Below are positions 1 through 6,597 of a DNA stretch of 7,456 nucleotides, piece by piece. How positions within the stretch are numbered: position 1 is the stretch's first letter; each line of letters starts with the position of its first letter. Below the pieces are notes generated by a model. It was not told where the DNA came from, did not search any database, and saw nothing but the letters and a program-made list of their open reading frames with translations. The DNA is taken from NCBI GenBank assembly GCA_021443625.1, contig JABUTP010000066.1, forward strand, positions 3,468 to 10,923. Reading direction: 5' to 3'. Made by a program: the position numbers and the translations under genes. The DNA is from Bacteroidales bacterium (GTDB lineage: Bacteria; Bacteroidota; Bacteroidia; Bacteroidales; UBA932).

Positions 1-16
1 GCAAAGATGCAAAAAA

Positions 17-24
17 CAAACATA
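17..24 (-). promoter_or_regulatory. Possible -7 promoter element for a gene off the left edge
   Basis: The + strand reads CAAACATA, which on the - strand is TATGTTTG, a full match to the Bacteroidetes -7 consensus TAnnTTTG. A second near match, CATCTTTG on the - strand, lies at 2-9. No convincing TTTG -33 partner is found at the usual 19-21 base distance; the nearest candidate is the GTTTA at about 46-50. The surrounding 60 bases are very A/T-rich, unlike the coding DNA. I infer a divergent promoter reading leftward out of the window. The rest of 1-123 contains no supportable gene. Confidence 0.3.
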
Positions 25-123
25 AAGAATTTTTGTAATTAATTTTAAACAGCTTCTTATGTGAACGCGAAGTTACGTTTAAGCGCGGTATTTGTCAAAT
101 ATATGTGTACCTTCGCTGTCATT

Positions 124-654
124 ATGGAAGCACTTGAAGCAATGTTGACACGCCGCAGTGTGCGTGCCTATACCGACGAAATGCCCCCCCGCGAACTGAT
201 AGACAAAGTCGTGGAGGCGGGAATGTATGCCCCTACGGGGAAGAACACCCAGTCGCCCACCATCGTGGTGGTGACCAACCGCGCCTTGAGGGACGAACTC
301 TCACGGCTCAATGCCGAGGTCATCGGGAAGGATTTCGACCCCTTCTACGGCGCCCCCTGCATCATAATAGTCCTGGCCGACCGCAACTGCAACCGGAGCC
401 ACGGCACCTACATCAACGACGGCTCCCTGGTGTTGGGCAATATGATGAATGCAGCCCACGCCCTTGGACTCGGTTCGTGCTGGATTCACCGCGCACGGCA
501 GATTTTCGCTTCCGAAAGGGGGCAGGAACTCCTCCGCCAGTGGGGCATCGAGGGGGACATTGAAGGCATCGGCCACCTGGCTCTCGGCTATGCCGCCAAA
601 GAGCCGGCACCCGCCTCTCCCCGCAAAGAGGGCTACGTGAGGTATGTAGAATAA
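124..654 (+). CDS. Nitroreductase family FMN-dependent oxidoreductase
   Basis: A 176-residue protein of the small nitroreductase family: cytoplasmic flavoenzymes, usually homodimers, that use NAD(P)H to reduce nitroaromatics, quinones or similar acceptors. The start of the family fold is visible as ALEAMLTRRSVRAY (residues 3-16), whose arginines and serine normally contact the FMN phosphate. It is followed by the APTGKNTQSP segment (36-45), which stands where the family has AAPSAxNxQPW. The flavin-side GLGSCWI motif is at 115-121 and the LGY...PRK ending at 154-168. I chose ATG 124 because homologues begin a few residues before the RRS motif. In-frame ATG 103 and GTG 61 would add 7 or 21 residues with no family counterpart. 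No Shine-Dalgarno is visible, as is normal for Bacteroidetes. The physiological substrate cannot be told from sequence. The next gene begins 27 bases downstream, so co-transcription is possible. Confidence 0.88.
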   Translation: MEALEAMLTRRSVRAYTDEMPPRELIDKVVEAGMYAPTGKNTQSPTIVVVTNRALRDELSRLNAEVIGKDFDPFYGAPCIIIVLADRNCNRSHGTYINDGSLVLGNMMNAAHALGLGSCWIHRARQIFASERGQELLRQWGIEGDIEGIGHLALGYAAKEPAPASPRKEGYVRYVE

Positions 655-657
655 TCC

Positions 658-681
658 GTTTTTAGAAACACACATACGTTT
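658..681 (+). repeat. Leader element similar to the 6455-6588 repeat unit
   Basis: The bases just before the lipoprotein start read AGAAACACACATACGTTTA (664-682, including the A of ATG). The - strand of the tandem repeat contains AGAAACAGACATACATTTA (6578 down to 6560), a 17/19 match, and AGAAACAGACAGACGTTT (16/18). In addition, GTTTTTAGAAAC at 658-669 is the exact reverse complement of GTTTCTAAAAAC at 6533-6544. In both places the AGAAACA strand is the sense strand of the gene that follows. It could be a leader element or a dispersed repeat. One extra copy in a short window may also be chance. Confidence 0.4.
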
Positions 682-1977
682 ATGAAATACCTGTTGCGCA
701 TTTCCGCTGCATTGTTGTGCATCTTTGCCGTTTTTTCCTGTACCAATACGCCTCCGGACGACCCAGCCAAGCCGGATCCCGTCAAGAAGACTCCCCGCGA
801 CACCGTCATCAGGCTCTCCATCGAAGGGGAACAGTGCGCCTTTGCCAACAAGGCGGAATACGGCATCTTCGTCCCCGCCACGGAAGAGAAACTGCGCGGA
901 GCGCTCATTCTGCAGCACGGATGCGGTATGGAGCAGTTCGGCATAACCCGCCCCTACGACCTCCAATACCAGGCATTTGCAAAGAAATGGAATCTTGCAG
1001 TGGTGGAAACGGCCCTGCACGGCGATTGCGGGGTGTGGAAAGACCCCTCATCGGGCAGCGGATATTCCCTCTTCAAAATGTTATCTACAGCCGGTCAGAA
1101 GAGCAGCCATCCGGAGCTTTCCAATGCCCCGCTGCTCATCTTCGGACATTCGGCTGGCGGTTATTGGTCGCTGGCAATGCTCAGGGAATACGCATCGCGC
1201 ATCATTGCCGTAGTAACCTACTCTGCAGCGTGGGACCCCCAGTGGGATTATACCGATAACGCGGTTGCAGACGTCCCCGTGTTGCTTAGGCACGCCGGAG
1301 ACAACGACGGAACTCCCGAAATCCTCTGTCCCCAAACGGCAGTGAACCACTGCGCCAAACTGCGCAAGCTGGACGCCCCCGCCTGCGTGGCATTCAACGA
1401 GGGTCAGAACCACAACTTCAGCTATATGCGCACCATCTCCATCCCTTTCTTCGAGGCGGCTATGAAGCAGCGCCTTTCGGATGACGGTTCAAAAGAGCTG
1501 AAGCCCATCGATGCCGGCAACACCTGGCTGGGCAATCCCGAAGACAAGACTATCTTCCAAGAGAGCGATTACGAAGGGAACAAAAGGTCGTTGTACCGTT
1601 TCATAGACGAGGCCACGGCAAAGGCCTGGCAGGAGTTTGTGACCACCAACCAGGTGGAGGACACCACTCCCCCGCCCGCTCCCTACAGCATCATCGTCAC
1701 CAAGTCGGAGACCTCCATCAAAGTTGAATGGAAGGCCGATGCCGACGTGGAATCTGGCATAATGTGCTTTGAAATTTATGCCGACGGAGAGTTGGTGGGC
1801 AGGGTTCCCCAGGAAGGTTACTACCAGAACTACGACACCAACGGGGACAACACCTATCCGACGGAGCCGGTGCCTATGGAGTTCACCATAAACGGCATTT
1901 CGGCAAAGAAGATAGGGGTGGTAACAGTAAATCGCAGCGGACTCAAGTCCACTGCGACCACTACCAAAGCACGCTGA
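682..1977 (+). CDS. Lipoprotein with alpha/beta-hydrolase and FnIII-like domains
   Basis: A 431-residue exported lipoprotein. Residues 1-19 are a signal peptide (MKYLLRI, hydrophobic core, then VFSC) with C20 as the predicted lipidated cysteine. A Pro/Asp/Lys-rich linker follows (about 21-37), with D26-D27 near the cysteine, which is compatible with but does not prove surface export. Residues about 40-265 look like an alpha/beta hydrolase: a strand ending in QHGCG (78-82, oxyanion region), a nucleophile elbow GHSAGG with S157, a candidate acid in AGDNDG (206-209) and a candidate histidine H244 in GQNHNF. Residues about 329-430 resemble a fibronectin-III domain (PPPAPYSIIV, W350, FEIYADGE), a common accessory of secreted Bacteroidetes carbohydrate-active or esterase proteins. 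An esterase or related hydrolase at the cell envelope is the best guess. The substrate is unknown, and there is no SusC/D pair or glycosidase beside it to suggest one. It is followed by a strong terminator. Confidence 0.82.
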   Translation: MKYLLRISAALLCIFAVFSCTNTPPDDPAKPDPVKKTPRDTVIRLSIEGEQCAFANKAEYGIFVPATEEKLRGALILQHGCGMEQFGITRPYDLQYQAFAKKWNLAVVETALHGDCGVWKDPSSGSGYSLFKMLSTAGQKSSHPELSNAPLLIFGHSAGGYWSLAMLREYASRIIAVVTYSAAWDPQWDYTDNAVADVPVLLRHAGDNDGTPEILCPQTAVNHCAKLRKLDAPACVAFNEGQNHNFSYMRTISIPFFEAAMKQRLSDDGSKELKPIDAGNTWLGNPEDKTIFQESDYEGNKRSLYRFIDEATAKAWQEFVTTNQVEDTTPPPAPYSIIVTKSETSIKVEWKADADVESGIMCFEIYADGELVGRVPQEGYYQNYDTNGDNTYPTEPVPMEFTINGISAKKIGVVTVNRSGLKSTATTTKAR

Positions 1978-1996
1978 ATGCCTATTTTAATTGTGT

Positions 1997-2043
1997 GAAA
2001 CAGCGTTGGTGTATTAAGTTACACCAGCGCTGTTTCGCTTTTT
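1997..2043 (+). terminator. Intrinsic terminator of the + strand genes, overlapping the 3' end of nrdG
   Basis: A 17-base arm (GAAACAGCGTTGGTGTA, 1997-2013) pairs with 2020-2036 over a 6-base loop, with a single G-T wobble. It is followed by GC and a TTTTT tract at 2039-2043. The T-tract is on the + strand only; reading the - strand, the bases past the hairpin (ACACAATTAAAATAGG) have no U-run. The terminator therefore serves mainly the lipoprotein gene. The convergent nrdG stop codon (2019-2021) begins in the loop's last base, and its final codons are the right arm. Confidence 0.88.
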
Positions 2044-2489
2044 GCACTTATCTGGACAAGGGTGGAATCCTCCACCTTGTACATCTTCTGATTTGTGGTT
2101 TCGGAGCGGAGTCCGCCGAGGGCCTCCACATAGGGGCCAATCTTGATGTAATCGAAATTGGCGGGTACAATCTCCTCCGAGAGAGTTTCGTTGCCCGAAT
2201 ACCAGGCCACCTTGTGGTTGGGATAGGCCTTGCGGATTTCCGATGCGAGCCGGTTCACCTCGGCGGGCTCGTTGTCTCCCCCCATAAAGCAGATGCAGGT
2301 CACGGCCGCACCGTAGCAGTCGAGCATCGAGCCTATCGCCGCCATATCGAGGGGGTTGCCGATATCGTCGCGGAGCCACGGGCTGTGGCAGCCGGGGCAT
2401 CTGTTGGGACATCCCGTTATATTGAATGCCAGGGTCACCTCATCCGGGATCTCCTGGCAGACAATATCATAATTGTGGAATTTCAACAT
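2019..2489 (-). CDS. nrdG: Anaerobic ribonucleotide reductase activating enzyme
   Basis: A 156-residue radical SAM enzyme that reductively cleaves S-adenosylmethionine at a [4Fe-4S] cluster and abstracts hydrogen from the C-terminal glycine of NrdD, creating the glycyl radical. The cluster motif is C27-x3-C31-x2-C34 (GCPNRCPGCH). A glycine-rich SAM-binding FMGGD segment is at 89-93. The length is normal for the short NrdG-type activases, which have only the core barrel. The start ATG lies 19 bases after the nrdD stop on the same strand, so the two are surely one operon with nrdD first. The last residues (roughly SETALV) are encoded inside the hairpin that terminates the opposing gene, and the C-terminal tail may be a few residues longer than usual for that reason. 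The call is firm. Confidence 0.96.
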   Translation of the reverse strand: MLKFHNYDIVCQEIPDEVTLAFNITGCPNRCPGCHSPWLRDDIGNPLDMAAIGSMLDCYGAAVTCICFMGGDNEPAEVNRLASEIRKAYPNHKVAWYSGNETLSEEIVPANFDYIKIGPYVEALGGLRSETTNQKMYKVEDSTLVQISAKSETALV

Positions 2490-2508
2490 AAGTGTCTGAC
2501 GTTACGCC

Positions 2509-4620
2509 TTAACCGATTTTGGCATCGGCATTGGCCTTGATGTAGTAACGGCGGGCAGCCTCTGCCTGACGGGGTGCGGAGAAGTTGCTGATGCGCTTCA
2601 TATAACCGATGATACGGGTCATATAGTCGAGGTTGTCGCTGCTGCAGCAGGGGCATACCTTGAGGTATCGCTTGTCGATGTGACCGCACTTGTTGCAAAG
2701 GGTGTTGGGAATGTTGAAGGTGAAATAGCTGCACCCTTCCTGTGCCGCAACGTTGAGTATCTGCAGGTACTGCTTCTTGGAAAGATGCTCCTCAAGGTTG
2801 AGGTGCAGGGCAGAACCGCCGGTGAGATGCTCGATGTATTTGCGGCCGTGGAGACGAATCTTGTCAATGATATTGAGGGAGGTATCCTCCACTATGTAGA
2901 AGTAGCTGTTATAGCAATCCCTGGGTACGAAATAGCCGTCCTCGCGATCCCATTTGGCGTGTTTTACACCGACGTTCTCCGCGGGAATCATTTCGCAGTT
3001 GAACATCACGTCCTTGGAGCGGTACTTGCGGTTGAGTTTCTCTATGATGCCCAGAACATTCTGCACGAACTCGACGTACTGGGGATTGTCGTTGATGGTG
3101 ATGCCGAGGAATTCAGCGGCCTCCACCATACCGTTGATGCCCACGGTAAGGTACTGACGTGCGATGTTGATGTAACCGGCATCGAACAGAGGGAGCATTC
3201 CCTTGGTCTGGAGTTCCTTGAGGTTTTCGTTGTAAGCCAGCTGAACCTTGTGAACCAGGTCGGCGATTTCCTCGAGATATACGAGGTAGTCGATGTTGTT
3301 GCGGACTGCATACTGCACACAACGGTTGATGTTGATGGTAAGCACACTCTTGGAGCCTGTGGAGACACCGCCGGCACCCAGGGTGTAGCTGAATCCGTTG
3401 TCCTGAATCTCGTTGCGGAGGCGGCAGCAGGATGCCAGAGAGTCGGCATTGTCGCTCATATATGTGAAGAACGAGTGGCCTTCGGCATACATCTCGGCTG
3501 TGAAGTCGGCCCACTCCTGATCTTTGGGTTTGCCGTTCTCGCTGAGCAGAGCCATAGTTTCTACGGGGAATGTCAGAGGAGTCTTGAGACGCTCGGCGTT
3601 GAACCACTTCATGAAGCGTTTCTGCAGCCACGAGAGGGACTCCCAGTGGGGCTTGGTGCCGTCGGGGAAACGGAACTCGCCGAAGATACTCTCGAAGTAG
3701 TATTTGTCATAGTATGACACGTTCCAGAACACTGCCTGGAAGTTGCGGGCACCGGTGGGCTGGTTGATTGAATATACAATCTGCTCGAAGCAGTCGGTCA
3801 CCGTCTTGTCGATGGTGCGCTGGCGGAGCGAGAGATCCACAACCTTGTCGGGATCCTTGTAGTAGTCCTCTCCGTACTCCATCTCAAGGAAGTAGTTCAT
3901 ATACATAAGGAACTCCGGAGTGGCGCAGGCACCGCTGAGCATACTGCTCACCATAAATACCAGATTGATGAACCCGCCGCAGAAGGACTTGAGGTTGGTG
4001 GGACGGGTTGCGTTGCCGCCGATCTCGGTGTTGCCGTGGAGCAGCCAGGGGTACATAGTGATGCTGGCGCAATAGTTGGCCAGACTGGTCTCGTCGTTCT
4101 TGTAGAGGAAGTGCGTGTTGAGCAGACGGAAGTATTTGTCTGACAATTCCTTGCCATACATCTGCTTGAGCCTTTCGGTAAGGAGGCGGCGGTTGAGGCG
4201 GATGAACGCGGACTTGGGAATCTCGCCGATGAGGGTGGCGATGTTCTTGTTCTCCACGTTGGCATTGGCATCGTATTTACTGCGGGTGGCGGCGTTGCCG
4301 TCGGCGCAGTAGTTCATAAGAAAATCGAGACGCTCGAGGGTGTCGCGGTCTTCGGTGTGGCTCTGACGGTAGAGCATATAGGACTTTGCCACGGCAAAAT
4401 ACTGCTCAGCCATCAGGGCAGTCTCAACTTGGTTCTGGATTTCCTCCACGCTCATACCGCTGCTCACGCGGATGCGCGACAGGATGGATATCAAATCTTC
4501 TTCGGTTGCCATTGCGCCCACCGAAAGGAATGCCTTGCGGATGGCGTTCTTGATTTTGTCAATGGAAAAAACCTCTTCCTGGCCGTCTCTTTTGACGATT
4601 TTAGTTAGTACTTCGCTCAT
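2509..4620 (-). CDS. nrdD: Anaerobic (class III) ribonucleoside-triphosphate reductase
   Basis: A 703-residue glycyl-radical enzyme that reduces ribonucleoside triphosphates to deoxyribonucleotides without oxygen. Residues about 3-92 form an ATP-cone (VLTKIVKRDGQEEVFSIDKI), the allosteric activity site where ATP switches the enzyme on and dATP off. The catalytic barrel follows. Candidate active-site cysteines are in SFCGGF (C214) and SCCRLRNE (C398/C399), the latter on the finger loop where the thiyl radical forms. Four C-terminal cysteines bind the structural zinc: C642, C645, C656 and C659. The radical glycine is G672 in RIIGY, the site acted on by NrdG. Length and domain order are those of the ATP-cone-containing Bacteroidales enzymes, and nothing is missing. 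The A-rich leader before the ATG has no Shine-Dalgarno. A -7 element lies 53-60 bases upstream of the start codon. nrdG follows after 19 bases. Confidence 0.97.
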   Translation of the reverse strand: MSEVLTKIVKRDGQEEVFSIDKIKNAIRKAFLSVGAMATEEDLISILSRIRVSSGMSVEEIQNQVETALMAEQYFAVAKSYMLYRQSHTEDRDTLERLDFLMNYCADGNAATRSKYDANANVENKNIATLIGEIPKSAFIRLNRRLLTERLKQMYGKELSDKYFRLLNTHFLYKNDETSLANYCASITMYPWLLHGNTEIGGNATRPTNLKSFCGGFINLVFMVSSMLSGACATPEFLMYMNYFLEMEYGEDYYKDPDKVVDLSLRQRTIDKTVTDCFEQIVYSINQPTGARNFQAVFWNVSYYDKYYFESIFGEFRFPDGTKPHWESLSWLQKRFMKWFNAERLKTPLTFPVETMALLSENGKPKDQEWADFTAEMYAEGHSFFTYMSDNADSLASCCRLRNEIQDNGFSYTLGAGGVSTGSKSVLTININRCVQYAVRNNIDYLVYLEEIADLVHKVQLAYNENLKELQTKGMLPLFDAGYINIARQYLTVGINGMVEAAEFLGITINDNPQYVEFVQNVLGIIEKLNRKYRSKDVMFNCEMIPAENVGVKHAKWDREDGYFVPRDCYNSYFYIVEDTSLNIIDKIRLHGRKYIEHLTGGSALHLNLEEHLSKKQYLQILNVAAQEGCSYFTFNIPNTLCNKCGHIDKRYLKVCPCCSSDNLDYMTRIIGYMKRISNFSAPRQAEAARRYYIKANADAKIG

Positions 4621-4672
4621 ATTTGTAGTTTTATATATCGGTAAATGCTCCCCGTGAAAGCGGGTTTAAGTA

Positions 4673-4700
4673 CAAAGTTATTGTTAAGAATTTACCAAAA
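4673..4700 (-). promoter_or_regulatory. Probable promoter of nrdDG
   Basis: CAAAGTTA at 4673-4680 is TAACTTTG on the - strand, a full match to the Bacteroidetes -7 consensus TAnnTTTG. A T-run ending in TTTG (CAAAA at 4696-4700 on the + strand) lies 15 bases upstream, shorter than the usual 19-21, so the -33 part is less certain. Transcription would begin near 4666, giving a leader of about 45 bases that starts with a small CCCG/CGGG hairpin (4651-4664). AGTTATT occurs at 4676-4682 and again at 4718-4724, where it overlaps the 9-base palindrome GTTATTAAC (4719-4727). These are possible operator bases. No NrdR box was recognised. Confidence 0.5.
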
Positions 4701-4761
4701 AACCACCTCCGCCCAATAGTTATTAACACAATTTCAACCGTCGGCGGCAGAGCGCGCTCCG

Positions 4762-6435
4762 CTAAACGTTGAAGCTGTTTCCGCCGATGAATTCCCTGAG
4801 CAGGGATGTAGGCGGAATCTCCTTGTCCGGAACAGGAGTGAAATAATGGAGAAAGTGGGCCAGACGATGGGCTTCGCAGTACTCCGGAGTGTTCTTGGGC
4901 ACGGTTGCCAGAATTCTCTCTGCGTGAAGCCGCAACACGGCAAACTCTATGAGGTATGACGAGTTGAACATCACGTCGGCATTCTCTCGGTAGGGAAGAA
5001 TCCATTTCTCCTCGGCGGCGCACACTTTGGCCCACTGGGCTATGGTCTGCTGTGCGGTGAAGGCCCCCTTGTCGTAGTCGCGTATGATGCGGCGCAGCAG
5101 ACGGTTGTCACTGGTGGGAATGGTGTTGTGGCTGTCCAGAGAGGTACTGGTGATGGTGTTGATGAAAATTTTGTAGGTCGAGGAGGGCGCCACGTTGGGC
5201 AGCAGGCGCGGGTTCAGGGCGTGGATGCCTTCTATTATGAGGACACTGCCTTGGGAGAGGGCGCACCTGCGGCCGTTGTATTCCCTCTGGCCGGTCACGA
5301 AATTATAATTGGGGACTTCCACCTCTTCGCCGGCCATCATCCGCACGACGTCTCTTTCAAGCAACTTGTAATCCACCGTTTCGAAATTGTCAAAATCATA
5401 GGAGCCATCGGGGAAGAGCGGGGTTTCGACACGGTTCACGAAATAGTCGTCGGTGGAGATTGTAACCGGTGTAAGGCCGCACGCCTTGAGTTGTATCTCG
5501 AGCCGTTTGCTGAAAGTGGTCTTGCCGCTGCTGCTCGGACCGGTAATCAGGACTGCCTTGAGAGGGTTCTCCACGCTACGCATCCGCCGGTCTATTTCCT
5601 CAGCAATCTGCACTATCTTCTTTTCCTGAAGGGCCTCCGCCACCTGAATGAGTTCGCTTGCCCTGCCGCTGCGGCACGCCTTGTTGACGTCCCCCACATT
5701 GGCGAGTCCCATAATTATATTCCATCTGAGATTTTCCGAAAATATGCCGAAGGTGAGCGGCTCGTCGGTGAAAGGGGCCAGCTGAGCCGGGTTGTTGTGG
5801 TCCGGAATGCGGAGCAGCACCCCTTCGTGGTAGGGTTCGAGCCCCCATACCGTAAGGTAACCCGCCGACGGCAGGAGCCGTCCGTAATAATAGTCGGCGC
5901 TGTCGCCCAGCATATAGTAGTGGGAATAAACGTCATCGCCGGTTTCGAGCAGCGCCACCTTGTCGGCGTACCCTTTTTCGGAGAATATCCGCACCGCTTC
6001 TGCCGCAGGCACCTCAAACCTTCTGAATGGCATATCCATAGAGACGATGGTGCGCATCCTGTCCGCGATTGCGGCTATGTCGGCGGCAGTTACCTGAGAT
6101 CTGTCCTCCTTGTGGATGTTGCAGAAATATCCGTTGGAAATGGGATGCTCAATATAGACCTTGCACCCGTGCAGGACATCCTCGGCCGCCTTGCACAGCA
6201 GGAAACTGAGCGACCTCACATAAACCCCCATTCCGCTCGTCTCGCGGACATCGAGAAATTCCACATCGTGGCTGTGGTAAGCCCTGTATTTGAGTCCCTG
6301 GGAGACATTGTTCACCTTTGCCGAGACAATGGGCCACGGCCGGTCGAATTCGAATTCGGACAGAATCTCCAGAAGGGAAATGCCTTCGGGGAAACTCTTG
6401 GCGGTGTTGGTGTTCTTGCAGAATATCTGAATCAT
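4762..6435 (-). CDS. TGS / ThrRS-like / uridine-kinase fusion protein (nucleoside kinase)
   Basis: A 557-residue cytoplasmic protein in three parts. Residues 1-62 are a TGS domain (short beta-grasp, as in ThrRS, Obg and RelA). Residues about 65-245 follow the ThrRS second domain: GMGVYVRSLSFLLCKA (68-83) stands where ThrRS has its HxxxH helix, then EHPISNGYF (96-104), VTAADIAAIADRM (115-127) and DSADYYYGRL (178-187). The zinc ligands are absent (R74 and F78 for the two histidines; no Cys-x-Gly-x-His later). Residues about 290-500 are a P-loop kinase of the uridine kinase/phosphoribulokinase family: GPSSSGKTT (299-307), STDDYF with D329-D330, VPNYNF (374-379), VLIIEGIHAL and the DNRLLRRIIRD lid (443-453). 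Expected chemistry is NTP-dependent phosphorylation of uridine or cytidine; the substrate is not certain. The architecture is known in Bacteroidetes, spirochaetes and Thermotoga. A stop codon 10-12 bases upstream of the ATG fixes the start. No clear terminator follows. Confidence 0.9.
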   Translation of the reverse strand: MIQIFCKNTNTAKSFPEGISLLEILSEFEFDRPWPIVSAKVNNVSQGLKYRAYHSHDVEFLDVRETSGMGVYVRSLSFLLCKAAEDVLHGCKVYIEHPISNGYFCNIHKEDRSQVTAADIAAIADRMRTIVSMDMPFRRFEVPAAEAVRIFSEKGYADKVALLETGDDVYSHYYMLGDSADYYYGRLLPSAGYLTVWGLEPYHEGVLLRIPDHNNPAQLAPFTDEPLTFGIFSENLRWNIIMGLANVGDVNKACRSGRASELIQVAEALQEKKIVQIAEEIDRRMRSVENPLKAVLITGPSSSGKTTFSKRLEIQLKACGLTPVTISTDDYFVNRVETPLFPDGSYDFDNFETVDYKLLERDVVRMMAGEEVEVPNYNFVTGQREYNGRRCALSQGSVLIIEGIHALNPRLLPNVAPSSTYKIFINTITSTSLDSHNTIPTSDNRLLRRIIRDYDKGAFTAQQTIAQWAKVCAAEEKWILPYRENADVMFNSSYLIEFAVLRLHAERILATVPKNTPEYCEAHRLAHFLHYFTPVPDKEIPPTSLLREFIGGNSFNV

Positions 6436-6454
6436 AGGTGGTGGTTATGCGGTT

Positions 6455-6588
6455 GGCTGTTTCTATGTTGTTGTATGTTTCTGTACGGTTGTCAGTTTTG
6501 GGGTATGGTGGACCATTTCCGTGAGGTTGTCCGTTTCTAAAAACGTCTGTCTGTTTCTGTAAATGTATGTCTGTTTCTGTAATCGTTG
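6455..6588. repeat. Degenerate 18-20 bp tandem repeat, seven units
   Basis: Units begin at 6455, 6473, 6491, 6511, 6529, 6549 and 6569. The core on the + strand is GTCTGTTTCTGTAA. The units at 6549 and 6569 match it fully, and TGTCTGTTTCTGTAA occurs exactly twice, 20 bases apart. Units 6473, 6529 and 6455 match at 12, 11 and 10 of 14 bases; 6491 and 6511 are more decayed. Periods are 18, 18, 20, 18, 20 and 20. The array fills most of the 162-base gap between msrC and the kinase gene. On the sense strand of those genes it reads as repeated ACAGAAACAGAC, poor in G and U. No coding frame runs through it. It may be a minisatellite, a set of protein-binding sites or an unstructured mRNA leader. 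Confidence 0.75.
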
Positions 6589-6597
6589 GGGCGGAGC

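Noticed and set aside
61..123. Longer nitroreductase start at GTG 61 or ATG 103
   Set aside because: The extra 21 or 7 residues have no counterpart in the family, whose members start close to the RRS motif. ATG 124 fits better.
301..1020. 239-codon - strand open frame across the nitroreductase and lipoprotein starts
   Set aside because: It overlaps two well-supported + strand genes and has no recognisable motif.
2680..3717. 345-codon + strand open frame opposite nrdD
   Set aside because: It is a mirror of the nrdD coding frame with valine/glutamate-rich low-information translation. nrdD is unambiguous here.
4621..4761. NrdR box or FNR site upstream of nrdD
   Set aside because: No 16-base sequence close to ACACWATATWTWGTGT and no TTGATnnnnATCAA pair could be found on either strand.
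4744..4762. Hairpin GCG-GCA-GAGCGCGCTC-CGC just past the kinase stop as a terminator
   Set aside because: The stem is short and bulged and no U-run follows it on the - strand, so it does not meet the pattern of an intrinsic terminator.
6463..6516. 17-residue - strand ORF inside the tandem repeat (MVHHTPKLTTVQKHTTT)
   Set aside because: Its threonine/histidine content comes from the repeat composition. There is no attenuator hairpin after it and no reason to expect a leader peptide for a nucleoside kinase.
5128..6540. Long + strand open frame (470 codons) opposite the kinase gene
   Set aside because: It is antisense to a gene with complete, recognisable domains. Its translation shows no family features and is what third-position G/C bias produces on the opposite strand.
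6455..6588. The repeat array as a CRISPR
   Set aside because: The period is only 18-20 bases with no separate unique spacers, the units are degenerate, and no cas gene is present.
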